Shown here one piece after another: positions 10,867 to 18,561 of a DNA stretch of 64,000 nucleotides. Source of the DNA: Macrostomum hystrix (taxonomy: Eukaryota > Platyhelminthes > Macrostomidae); assembly GCA_950097015.1 (NCBI GenBank), contig CATNEN010000009.1, forward strand, positions 808,501 to 872,500. Reading direction: 5' to 3'. Every line of letters starts with the position of its first letter. Positions within the stretch are counted from its first letter, which is position 1. The notes under the pieces are model-generated. The model was not told the DNA's origin and did no database searches. It saw only the letters and a list, made by a program, of their open reading frames with translations. A program made the translations under genes and the position numbers.

Positions 10867-11492
10867 GACCCGGTGCGGTAGAGTTGCCTGCGGCTGACTG
10901 GAAGCCAGCGGGTGGTGGTGGTGATGGTGGTGATGGTGGTGGTGGTGCGGGTTCAGGTTCTCCTTGGAGGAGCACTGGCTAGAGACATTGCTGCTCTCTG
11001 GCGTGTTGGTGCCGTAGCCAGAGGAGGGCAGCGAGGCCAGGGACCAGCGCCGGACATCCGACTTGCGGCTCTCGGCGCGCAGGTGTGCTGGCAGGTAGTG
11101 AATTGAGGGGCTGCCACGCGGACTGTCCACCGGGCTGCCTGCGAAACGAATGGCGAGGTGGAAAATCAATATGGGTGGTCAGGCGGCTTGATAAGCGGGT
11201 CGACCCATTGTGCAGAGCCAATTCGAACCTTATGGATTTTTGCTATTGATTTGCTAGCCCCCATCTCTCCCAAAGAAAGGAGAGACTGGAGGAGAAAAGA
11301 GGGAGATACAGGTGACTCACTGCTGCGGACCAGGAACTCCCTGGACAGGGAAGAACGCAGTGAAACATTGATATTGAGCAGGGAGCGACTCTTAGGCGCT
11401 TGCTGGTGCTGTTGGCAGTGCCTGTGCTGCCGACTGCGGTGCTGCTGCTGATGGTGCTGAACAGGTGGGGCCAAATGCTTGCTCCCGGGCAT
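3935..11492 (-). CDS. MAST: Microtubule-associated Ser/Thr kinase (MAST family), short isoform, 9 exons
   Basis: This is an AGC-type Ser/Thr kinase of the MAST family. Exons (minus strand): 11492-11321, 11138-10714, 10492-10091, 9804-9535, 9245-8970, 8719-8264, 7711-6978, 5329-4930, 4570-3935. Lengths sum to 3771 nt, exactly 1257 codons, with every GT/AG junction in phase. Order of parts in the 1256-residue product: the family signature [18 protein letters not shown] and the DUF1908 helical region (about 60-360); the kinase domain with its GAYGAV loop, Lys about 451, HRD Asp about 545 and DFG Asp about 563, all intact; the AGC tail with [12 protein letters not shown]; a Ser/Pro/Gln linker; a PDZ domain (GFGFTI, about 922-1010); and a low-complexity Ala/Ser/Gly tail. 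By family, it would phosphorylate substrates at microtubule- or PDZ-anchored sites such as PTEN. The start ATG 11492-11490 has an in-frame stop upstream and a good splice acceptor at 11506, so this is one of several first exons; longer N-termini are listed separately. Confidence 0.93.
4571..4929. repeat. MAST intron carrying a degraded tRNA-derived SINE
   Basis: At about 4687-4880 the intron has a minus-oriented SINE copy. It shares CTGTTCAGTCCATGGACTGG, the CTAAAGGACACAAA segment and the B-box complement GGGAATCGAACCC with the fuller copies at 40.7 and 61.8 kb. The tRNA-like end is degraded. Confidence 0.75.
4930..5329 (-). CDS. MAST: MAST exon: PDZ domain
   Basis: The segment [20 protein letters not shown] opens the PDZ domain. 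[20 protein letters not shown] and [19 protein letters not shown] complete the fold. The acceptor TGCTTGGCAG precedes a single G completing the AGG codon from the previous exon; the donor is AAG|GTGGGC. The domain order kinase then PDZ is diagnostic of MAST. Confidence 0.94.
5563..5884. repeat. 18-bp minisatellite in MAST intron
   Basis: Tandem units of GAGATGCAAGGTGGAGGT. The right half is regular; the left half is a degenerate GAGATGCAGGGA-type version. It is purine-rich on the plus strand. Confidence 0.92.
6480..6800. repeat. AGGTCAT-rich tandem repeat in MAST intron
   Basis: A roughly 50-bp unit made of shorter AGGTCATACACAGGTA and AGGTCATAGAGAGGGTA subunits, repeated about six times with divergence. 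The array lies about 180 nt downstream of the donor of the 7711-6978 exon. Confidence 0.85.
6978..7711 (-). CDS. MAST: MAST exon: AGC tail and long Pro/Gln/Ser linker
   Basis: It starts VDLITRLL, then [18 protein letters not shown], and carries the AGC-tail motif [17 protein letters not shown]. About 170 residues of Pro/Gln/Ser/Gly-rich linker follow. It ends CCCGCCAG|GTAGGT in phase 2, matching the G that opens the PDZ exon. Confidence 0.95.
7747..8275. repeat. 20-bp array formed from the MAST 5' splice site
   Basis: About 26 units of CAGCCACCCCAAGCTACTCA. On the MAST sense strand each unit reads TGAGTAGCTTGGGGTGGCTG, so the string GGCTGTGAGTAGC at the real exon-intron boundary (8264/8263) recurs in almost every unit. 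The array starts at the splice junction itself. Confidence 0.95.
8264..8719 (-). CDS. MAST: MAST exon: kinase C-lobe
   Basis: 152 codons, phase 0 at both ends. It includes [28 protein letters not shown] and [18 protein letters not shown], so catalytic and metal-binding residues are present. The activation segment has YGTPEY where most relatives have CGTPEY. The donor GCT|GTGAGTAGC abuts a tandem array built from copies of that same donor. Confidence 0.96.
8765..8948. repeat. 24-bp tandem repeat in MAST intron
   Basis: Seven to eight copies of a 24-bp unit containing ATGACCAAACTGATGACTAG. The array begins about 20 nt downstream of the donor of the 9245-8970 exon and fills most of this short intron. 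Confidence 0.92.
8970..9245 (-). CDS. MAST: MAST exon: kinase N-lobe
   Basis: 92 codons, phase 0 at both ends. It begins [19 protein letters not shown] and carries the ATP-binding lysine in RFAMKKVKK, the alpha-C glutamate in AERDIL and the hinge [15 protein letters not shown]. The atypical MAST glycine loop (NGAYGAV) is intact. The donor is GTG|GTGAGT. Confidence 0.96.
9305..9505. repeat. 20-bp tandem repeat in MAST intron
   Basis: About ten copies of ATCAATCCATCAATGAGTTG, with truncated units near the right end. It begins about 30 nt after the donor of the 9804-9535 exon. Confidence 0.92.
9535..9804 (-). CDS. MAST: MAST exon: [12 protein letters not shown] segment and Ala/Ser linker
   Basis: 90 codons, phase 0 at both ends. 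The segment [20 protein letters not shown] is conserved in the family. It is followed by an Ala/Ser-rich linker and EEDFQ, which leads into the kinase domain. The donor is CAG|GTTAGT. Confidence 0.93.
9947..10063. repeat. Degenerate GATTGGCTGGGGTCC repeat in MAST intron
   Basis: Four or five diverged copies of a motif around GATTGGCTGGGGTCC. It lies within 30-140 nt of the donor of the 10492-10091 exon. Confidence 0.6.
10091..10492 (-). CDS. MAST: MAST exon: DUF1908 helical domain
   Basis: 134 codons, phase 0 at both ends (CCGCCAG|GACCTG ... GGACAG|GTGCGA). The segment begins [20 protein letters not shown] and ends [20 protein letters not shown]. Both ends match the pre-kinase MAST domain closely. 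Confidence 0.95.
10555..10690 (+). repeat. tRNA-derived SINE fragment in MAST intron
   Basis: GAGTTCGAATCCT matches a tRNA B box. The downstream GTGCTTCAGGGCATCCAGCT and GTGAAATGAGGACC resemble the body of the SINE family seen at 40.7 and 61.8 kb. It is truncated on both sides. Confidence 0.6.
10714..11138 (-). CDS. MAST: MAST exon: [18 protein letters not shown] signature, polyHis and polyGln
   Basis: The exon starts after TTTCGCAG with two nucleotides of a split codon and encodes [10 protein letters not shown], then the MAST hallmark [19 protein letters not shown] run of about 13 His (CAC/CAT) and about 14 Gln (CAG/CAA) follows, then [15 protein letters not shown]. It ends CCCGATCAG|GTGATT in phase 0. 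The homopolymers occupy a linker between conserved segments and are not shared by the vertebrate proteins. Confidence 0.93.
11321..11492 (-). CDS. MAST: MAST exon 1S, alternative first coding exon
   Basis: Encodes 57 residues plus one nucleotide, rich in His/Gln, ending in a segment containing [10 protein letters not shown]. It ends in phase 1 at A|GTGAGT and so joins the 11138 exon in frame. A TAA lies in frame 18 nt before the ATG. The pyrimidine-rich acceptor ...CTCTTAACCCAG ends at 11506, just upstream of the ATG, so the leader is cis-spliced from an upstream untranslated exon or trans-spliced. The long-isoform exon 20646-20370 also ends in phase 1 and can skip this exon. Confidence 0.7.
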
Positions 11493-11505
11493 GGCAGGGT
11501 TATTG

Positions 11506-13749
11506 CTGGGTTAAGAGGGCAGGTGGGAAAAGGCCTCAATGGCTAAGGCTAAGACAGGCTGGAGGTAAGGTGCAGACAGGAGTGACGTAGTGGACACAGG
11601 TCTGCAACTTCCAAAGCCCGGGCCTCTGTTTTCAATACTGCCCTAACACCCCATCACCCGGCCTCCCCTCCGCTCTCATCTTTCTTCCTACTCAAAGCCT
11701 CGCCTTACCTACCAAATTACTCACACGCTGGCTAGTCTATTTGCTCCACTCCGCTGGGCCAATGAGGACCTCGGCCCAGAGAGGGAGAAAAATCTCCATA
11801 CGGGAGAAGAGTTAATGACGCGAGCAGAGGCTTAGTAATAGAGGGAGAGAGCTGGAGAGAGCAGGAGGATTTTAAGTCAATGAGAATCCATCCCATCACC
11901 CTCCCGCCACTCAGCGAGATCCCTAGAAAGAACTTTTTTTGCCTCTTCAGCTGCCAGTTTTCAATTTGGGGATTTCAACAGGGATATCCGAAGCAGAAAT
12001 GGAAAAATACGCGACATAGTAGCTCCCTGTGCGCAGACAGGATGAGGAAAGGCAAATGGGCTCATGCTAAAAAATTGGTCAGACGGGAAGTATTCAACTC
12101 CTCAAGCTGCCCCTGGAGACTGTTGGGCAAAAAACGATCGAGAAAGATGGGAGCATGGGGACCAGGTTTGGGAGAACCTGACGCGGAGGACAGACGTCAG
12201 TCCGCTATTAAAGCGTACTCCTGCACTTTATCATTCTTGCCTTGTTACCTAGCCCTGGCCCGGAGGGAATATGAGGCCCCACTAGATGTTAAAGAGGCGG
12301 AGAGGGCGCAGGCAAGAGTCTCCTCAGTCAGCTCTGATTTCCCAGAGAAGGCCATTTAATATCCCAATCCCGTCGTCCTGTCAGTTCCCCGTGCGCTTCG
12401 CATTTATCTACCGAGCTGTCTTATTTATTTGCCCTCCCATGAGCGTGAACCACACCCAGGCCATAAGCCGTTCGCCTCCCAAAGCCTCAGACACCGGCAA
12501 GCCTTCCTTACTGCGCCGGATCTGCTTCGTAAAACACACAGGCGCTTGCCTCTCTATATTATTGAGTAGCGCAGTGACGCCATTGCAGTAGGCTCTGCAC
12601 AGAGCTCCTCCCAGCTTCAGCCCAAGCCTCACGGACGCCATTAATTCCCACCATGAGGCGATGACGGCAGAACAGACAAAAAAGTTCTCGCCGATGACGC
12701 CAAAGCATGGTTATTTTTAGAAAGTCATGCATCGTCTCCATCTAATAATCCAGGCCAAAGGGAGCCTGAGACAAAGCAACCTGACCCTGGGGGTACTTTT
12801 GTGCGAGAGTGCAGCCTTGCTCCCCAACAGAAGCATCGCAGAGCTCACAAAGCAGGCAAGCGATGAGATATTCAAGATGTGTCTGTAAGTCAGTCAGAAT
12901 AATTTAGAGTTGCCAAGAGCTATAGAAGGGCGCTAGCAAAAGCAGCAACTTCAGCTGGTATACTAGTCAGGCTAAACTATTGATTTGCCTCGCCCAGCTT
13001 GCAGGCCAGAGACTCATGAGGCTCTGAGACTGCGTTGCAATTGCCAGGACAATTAGTAGAGGCCAGGCCTTGGGGCAATCAGGCGCCAGGGAGGAATGTA
13101 GAAGGAATTTTATAGTTCTGCCCAGACACAGAACTCGTGCGATTTAACACCCAAGCCGCATCAGGTCAGCGCTCTCAATGTGCCTGAACTCTCTTTCATG
13201 CTATCCAGAGATTTCATTTCCGCACACTCGCTGGCTTGCTCTCTCTCTCTCTTCCCTCCTTGCAGCAGTTCCTCGAGCTCACATTCGCCGCTGGTGCAAT
13301 TACGAGGGGCCCAACAAGCTCTGGACGGGGCTTCGCATAAAGCAGAGCTTTGATGTATGCGCAGTCCACGCAGGTGCAGTTCTCTGCCCGACTGATGAAG
13401 CTTGAAAAATAAATTTCCTCTGCAGCTGCGCGAAGAGTGTCAAACGAATCAGGCAGCCAAGGAAGAAGTTTATGGCGACAAGAACTGATTGGGAAGCAAC
13501 TGGCGCTATACTATTAAGGCAAGCCACACTGACTACGGAGTTGAAGCCCCTAAGACTAATTGCAATCAGAATCAGATACTGTTAGCACACCAGCACCAAA
13601 CAGATAACAGGCTGCTATGAATATGCACACTCTTATCAGCAAGGCGTACAGCAGTTTGGAAAGATAGAAGGCGCTTTATTTCTATAACCACCTAAAGCTG
13701 TCAAACAAAATGGGCACAGCGCAGTGCTGACAGGCGAAAAACTCATTGA
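11506..13749. other. MAST intron without recognised gene
   Basis: Part of the large MAST intron between exons 20646-20370 and 11138-10714, upstream of the alternative exon 11492-11321. Open frames here (for example 11880-12359 plus) lack recognisable domains. The last part must contain the promoter of the MICU-like gene at 13750. Confidence 0.5.
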
Positions 13750-14949
13750 ATGCATCGCTTATTGCGTGGAATTCTAAGGCCATCTGCCTATGCTGCCTCC
13801 GCGCTGGCGGGTGCGGCAGTGGCAGAGGCGAAGCCTGACTCCAAGCAGGAGAGTCAGAAATCGCACACTAAGTGGAATGTCCAGCCCAAGCTTCGAAATC
13901 ACCGAAGTGCGGCAGCGTCGACGACGGTGGCATCGACTCGGAGCCACATCGAGCAACGATTTACAGAGTTCGCATCGGTGGAGTTCAACGGTTCGGTGTA
14001 CATGACACCGGAGGACTTTCTGGAGTCGGTTACGCTTGAGCGGCCGAAATTTCGCCGCAGTAGGAGGATTCTTCCGGCAGTCGAGGTGGAGCGGATGCTT
14101 CGCCGAGCTCCGAGCCGCAGGCAAGCCTCAACTAAACTGATCCGCAGCCTCGGTCACGACGGCATTATCTCCTACCCGGAGTACCTGTTCCTGCTGTGCA
14201 CTCTGGCAAACGCTGAAAGCGGCTTTTCCATCGCGTTTAACATGATTGATCGAAGCCGCAACCAAAACGTGGAGAAGGCCGAGTTCGCTATCCTGAACGC
14301 CATGGTGTCTGAGTGGCGGACGGAGGAAGAGCAGAAACAGCAGCAGCAGCAGCAGCAGCAAGACACAACACTCATGAGACACTTCTTCGGCCAGTCCGGA
14401 ACAGATGGCCTGGACTTTGGCCGGTTCTCGCAGTTCATGTCCAACCTGCAGTACGAGGTGCTGGAGATCGAGTTCCTGGAGTTCACGAGGGGCCTGCCGA
14501 CCATCTCAGAGAGCGACTTCGCGAGGGTGCTGCTGCGCTACACTAACCTGTCGCCATCCACACAGGACCTGTGGGCTGAGCAGGTCCGCGAGAAGCTGGT
14601 ATACGAGGAGGGCATCAGCTTCGAGGACTTTCGACGCTTCTTCCAGTTCATCAACAGCCTGGCCGACCTCACGATGGCTCTGCGTATGTACTCCCTGGCG
14701 GGCCACGCCGTGACGCAAGAGGAATTCCAGCGCGCAGTCAAGGCCATTGTCGGCTATACACTATCACCCAGGGTGGTGACTACCGTGTTCCTCTTGTTGG
14801 ACAAGGACGGAGATGGCAGCCTCAGCTTCGACGAGCTGTTGGCCATCCTCAGAGGCCGGCTGAAGCGGCTGAGCCCAAAACTGAGTGCCACCAACAATAC
14901 GCTGGCACACTTTCGGCGATGCCTCAAACGAGAGATTCAAAGGGATTGA
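13750..14949 (+). CDS. MICU2/3-like mitochondrial calcium uptake regulator, intronless
   Basis: The 399-residue protein belongs to the MICU family, EF-hand regulators that gate the mitochondrial calcium uniporter from the intermembrane space. The basic, Ala-rich N-terminus (MHRLLRGILRPSAYAASALA) fits a mitochondrial presequence. Family landmarks are FASVEFNGSVYMTPEDFLES, GIISYPEYLFLLCTL, DTTLMRHFFG, NLQYEVLEIEFLEF and GISFEDFRRFFQF, which most resemble MICU2/MICU3. The second EF loop (about 352-363, DKDGDGSLSFDE) is canonical. The first (about 167-178, DRSRNQNVEKAE) has Ser and Asn at positions 3 and 5 and no Gly at position 6, so binding may be weaker. A run of nine Gln lies at about 197-205. 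AATAAA at 14990-14995 follows the stop by 41 nt. There is no intron, and the gene lies inside a MAST intron, convergent with its paralogue at 15534-16955. The start context is weak (T at -3). Confidence 0.92.
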   Translation: MHRLLRGILRPSAYAASALAGAAVAEAKPDSKQESQKSHTKWNVQPKLRNHRSAAASTTVASTRSHIEQRFTEFASVEFNGSVYMTPEDFLESVTLERPKFRRSRRILPAVEVERMLRRAPSRRQASTKLIRSLGHDGIISYPEYLFLLCTLANAESGFSIAFNMIDRSRNQNVEKAEFAILNAMVSEWRTEEEQKQQQQQQQQDTTLMRHFFGQSGTDGLDFGRFSQFMSNLQYEVLEIEFLEFTRGLPTISESDFARVLLRYTNLSPSTQDLWAEQVREKLVYEEGISFEDFRRFFQFINSLADLTMALRMYSLAGHAVTQEEFQRAVKAIVGYTLSPRVVTTVFLLLDKDGDGSLSFDELLAILRGRLKRLSPKLSATNNTLAHFRRCLKREIQRD

Positions 14950-14989
14950 GGAGGCCTGGATGGCCTCTGAGATGCATGTTTGTTTGTGC

Positions 14990-14995
14990 AATAAA
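14990..14995 (+). terminator. Polyadenylation signal of the 13750 MICU-like gene
   Basis: AATAAA lies 41 nt after the TGA stop, followed by T-rich sequence from 15061. This is a standard spacing for a short 3' UTR. Confidence 0.7.
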
Positions 14996-14999
14996 CACA

Positions 15000-15533
15000 A
15001 ACGCTTGATTCGTCAAAGAAGTCAATAACCAAGTCAGACCTGTAGGGCCGATAATCAATAGGTTTTTTACTTTCCAATACCCATGACTCAATGAGTTTTA
15101 TTTATCTATTTTATTAGCTTCCTGCTCATAAATAACAATAGCGAGTTCAAAAACTTAATGCGATAGCGAATGAGTAAAAATAACATTGATGCTGCAGTTT
15201 CTTGTAGTGGATGCGTTGATAGCGTGCTGCGAAGGTACTCAAGAGTGAACGAAAGCAATGCCACATCGTCGAAATTGAACTTGGCAAAAGTACATGCCAG
15301 TAATTTCGCGAAAAAAATTGCAGAAGAAGCAATCGTGCTTTTTCTGGAATCGAAACGAATGAAAACAAGAAAAAACAATACTGGTGAATGGAGATGATTT
15401 TTCTCTAAGATGAGCTCTTTTTACGGCGACTTTAGTTTTTTCTAACTTCTCTAACTGGTTTAGTTGACAAGGTCCGCACCGCCGCTGTACATACTACTCG
15501 GCAGTAGCAGCCTATCAATCAATCCATTCCCTA
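15000..15533. other. Spacer between convergent MICU genes
   Basis: AT-rich sequence with no gene recognised. TTTATT at about 15097, read on the minus strand as AATAAA, is a candidate polyadenylation signal for the minus-strand MICU gene. Confidence 0.5.
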
Positions 15534-16955
15534 CTACTGCCGCAGCATGTTCTTCTTGACGCACTTTCGGTAGCGCTGCCACGCAAAATCGTCGCTCTCG
15601 CTGTCTGTGCCATCGCGTCGCCGAAGCCCGGCCTCGCCTTGGCCGAACAGGCTGAGAAACTCGGCGTAGGACAGCGCACCATCGCCATCGATGTCAAACA
15701 TGGCGAACACGATGGCGAGCAGTTTGGGTGAGACGCCGCGCCCAGTAGCCGCCGTGACAGCACGCTGAAAATCTTCCTGGCCGATGGACTTGCCAGCGAT
15801 GTCGTACATTCGCAGGGCGAAGAAGAGATCGTCTGTGTGCAGCAGGAACTGAAAAAACTGCAGGTACTCCTCGGCTGTGATACCGTCGGACTGCCAGACG
15901 CGGTCATCCAGCAAGGCCAGCCGGAGGCGCCGCTCGGAGCTGGACAGTCGGGTTCGCCGAAGCACGGCGCGGCCAAAGTCAATCGGCGACATGACGGTGC
16001 TGGCCGCCGCAGAGGCGCCGAGGCAGGCGCGGAACTCGGCGAGCAGCACTTCGCGCTGAAGATTGTCGGCGAAGCTGGCGAACTCAGTTGCAGAGATTGA
16101 GTCGCGAGCGTCAGAGCCGAAGAAGTGCACCATGAGGCTAGTGCTCGCGGCCGTATCGTCATAGGTGAGCAGCTCAAAGCCGGAGTCATTGGCAGCCGCG
16201 CCGGTACCGCTACCGGAAGACACTACGTGATACAATCGGCGAAACTCGTCGGCGTCCAGGCTGCCGTCACTGTTCCGGTCGAAGGCGCGAAACGCAATCT
16301 CGAAGCCGTACTTGGACTTGGCGAGAACAGTCAGCAGCAGGAGAAACTCTGGGTAGGAGATTAGGCCGTTGCGGCCGAGGTCGCGGAAGAGGTGGTCGCT
16401 GGCCCGGCGCTTTCCAGGTGTGGCGCGAAGCATCGCACGGCAGTCGGCATCCGACAGCACGTGACGACGTCGGCGACGACGCCGACGGCTGCGATCGGGA
16501 TTCGACGAGGACGCCGATTCGTCCTCTCCGTCGCCATCAAGCGCGACAGCTTCAAGAAAGTCCAGCGGGCTGAGGTAGGCCGCTCCGTTGTACTGCAACG
16601 AGGCGTACTGCAGGAATCGCCGCTCGCGCCAATTGAGCCGTCGCTTGGCGCCGTTCTGGCCGGCCTCCAAAGCCGTCTGGGCGGCTGCAACGTCGAGTCG
16701 CTGCTTGCTGACCTCGGAGTAGGCAAATGCAGCTGCTCCGCAGGCGGCAGCGGCAGCGCCAGCGACGAAAATGTAACTTCGGCGACTCCTGTCGCCGGGG
16801 AAATCGGAAGCGGAGCCTCGCGATTCGCCCTGGCCGAAGCCGCGGCTCTGCTGCCATTGCTGGCGAGTCTGTGCCACCGCCGTAAGTGTCCGAACGCTGC
16901 CGGCTGTGGCGGTAAAGCCGGAGGTGGCCATCTTGACGGCTAGTCGAAGGGCCAT
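15534..16955 (-). CDS. MICU-family mitochondrial calcium uptake protein, intronless
   Basis: The 473-residue product is a second MICU paralogue. It has a presequence-like N-terminus, then one hydrophobic segment at about 61-79 (YIFVAGAAAAACGAAAFAY), the place where MICU1 has a membrane-proximal segment. A nine-Arg cluster at about 156-164 recalls but exceeds the polybasic stretch of MICU1. Family landmarks are LQYNGAAYLSPLDFLEAV, NGLISYPEFLLLLTVL, STSLMVHFFG and YLQFFQF. Both EF loops are canonical: DRNSDGSLDADE at about 226 and DIDGDGALSYAE near the C-terminus. The start ATG (16955-16953) has A at -3 and G at +4. No intron interrupts the frame. It is convergent with and clearly diverged from the 13750 gene, consistent with ancient paralogues rather than a recent inverted duplication. 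Confidence 0.93.
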   Translation of the reverse strand: MALRLAVKMATSGFTATAGSVRTLTAVAQTRQQWQQSRGFGQGESRGSASDFPGDRSRRSYIFVAGAAAAACGAAAFAYSEVSKQRLDVAAAQTALEAGQNGAKRRLNWRERRFLQYASLQYNGAAYLSPLDFLEAVALDGDGEDESASSSNPDRSRRRRRRRRHVLSDADCRAMLRATPGKRRASDHLFRDLGRNGLISYPEFLLLLTVLAKSKYGFEIAFRAFDRNSDGSLDADEFRRLYHVVSSGSGTGAAANDSGFELLTYDDTAASTSLMVHFFGSDARDSISATEFASFADNLQREVLLAEFRACLGASAAASTVMSPIDFGRAVLRRTRLSSSERRLRLALLDDRVWQSDGITAEEYLQFFQFLLHTDDLFFALRMYDIAGKSIGQEDFQRAVTAATGRGVSPKLLAIVFAMFDIDGDGALSYAEFLSLFGQGEAGLRRRDGTDSESDDFAWQRYRKCVKKNMLRQ

Positions 16956-18561
16956 GCTGTCACTGTCTCTGTGTTTGCACTGGGTTCTGCCGCCCCGTCT
17001 TAACTGTGCAGATGGGACTGGACAGTCAACAGTTAGGCAGAAATGGGTCGGTCAAAGGCAGGGGATGGCTTTGCACACCTCTTAGCTAAATATTAGCAGG
17101 CGTGACGCTCGGTGCCTTGTGTGCGGCGCAGCGTTAGCTTTGACTAAAAAAATAGCAGTGTTTTACTCTACACGAGCTCTATAGGCAGTGTCTGTATAGA
17201 TTCAAAGAAGGGAGGGCAGGGCAGGGCTTGCTCTGCTCAGCTCAGCAAGAGAACAATTATAATGATGAAGCGCAGCGGGCTGGGTTGCTGGCTGCCTGCC
17301 TGGGTGAGTGTTCTGTTTTTCAGACTCGCTCCGATGCAGTTGCGGTGAACGAAGTTGAAGCGGCGGGCTGGCTGGGTTTGAGAGGCCGCTGAGGGGGTGG
17401 GCGAGGCTGGCAATACGAGCCCGGATAGGTGCTGGCAGGCCAGGGCTGAGCGGGAATCGGAGACAATGGAGAGGAGAGGAGAATTGAGGCTGGTTTGTGT
17501 TGGGGGACAGAGTGCACACACACCAACTAGTTATGCAGCAGAGGCTGGGTGAGAGAGGCAGGGACGGGCTGGTTGAGGAAGGAGGGAAGCTGAGAACAGA
17601 CCAGCCCGGCCTCAGTAAGGCGCGGAGCGGGCCCAGCAGTCCCAGTGAGACATTCGCTCAGCGTTTTGTAAGAACCAATTCCCAATTGGGGAGTTCCCGT
17701 TGGCGCCAGTCGAGCAGAACCGGGGCCGCGGACACTTGTCAAACAATTTTCTTTAATCTTGGCTCCGGCGGTCTGCCAAGCTTCTGCTGCCAGGCCGAGA
17801 GGGAAATCGATTACGAGCAGCAAAGGCATTAATCAGGAAGAGGCTATAAAATAATGCGAAGCCACCAGAGCGGATGCTGGATAGATTCGATCGAAACCCT
17901 ACAAGCACGAGCGGACGCTCGCCTTCACTAGCTTGAGGCGACGAAGAGAAGTAATTCAATTTACCTTCTCAACAAGTAAACACTAAATTATATTTATCAT
18001 CAGGGTGACTGGCTTAGAACTTAAAAATATTTACCATTCTACTTACAGTACAGTAGGTAGTAAAGTATACCATACATTCTGAAGAAATATGGTAGAAAAC
18101 GGCGGGGTAGAAATGAAGGCGTACACTGGCGCCCCAGCGAGTGTACACTGAGCGTATAGCAGAGAGCGCGCGGGTGAGGTTGGATAATAAGAGAGAGAGA
18201 CAGTTCAGGTCGCACTGGGCCAGGTGTGAGCCATGCGAGGAGGGCAGAGGCGGTGTGGAAGGAGGCCTCAGCCACTCAGCGCTACCCGCAGTGGGTTTGT
18301 AGAAAAATATCGACCCGCGGCGACGAAAAAGAAGACCAGGTAGGGAGAGAGATGGTCAGGTGAGCAGGTATTATGAGGCTTGGCAACGCCCTTGGCAACA
18401 TAGAGCTTGCTCCGTTAGAGAGAGTAAAAAAGCTTTTCTGTACATTCGGAAAAGCAAAGGCGGTCAGGGCTGCTCGGAGAAGAGCAGAAAAGGCGAAGAG
18501 CAAGCAGGGCGGAAGACTGAGTAACTGAGCACAAGGAAGACTCAGCGACTTTCAGTGCAAC
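16956..18561. other. Divergent intergenic region between MICU and TMEM237
   Basis: No gene is recognised. This region lies between the start of the minus-strand MICU gene and the start of the plus-strand TMEM237 gene, so it probably carries both promoters. Proline-rich open frames on the minus strand at 17202-17526 have no domain. Confidence 0.5.

Noticed and set aside
11166-11539. Alternative reading frame through exon 11492-11321 linking exon 20646-20370 to it
   Set aside because: Exon 20646-20370 ends in phase 1 while the acceptor at 11506 would need phase 2 to keep the MAST frame. Direct joining to 11138 keeps the frame and matches the family sequence, so the 11492 exon is treated as an alternative start.
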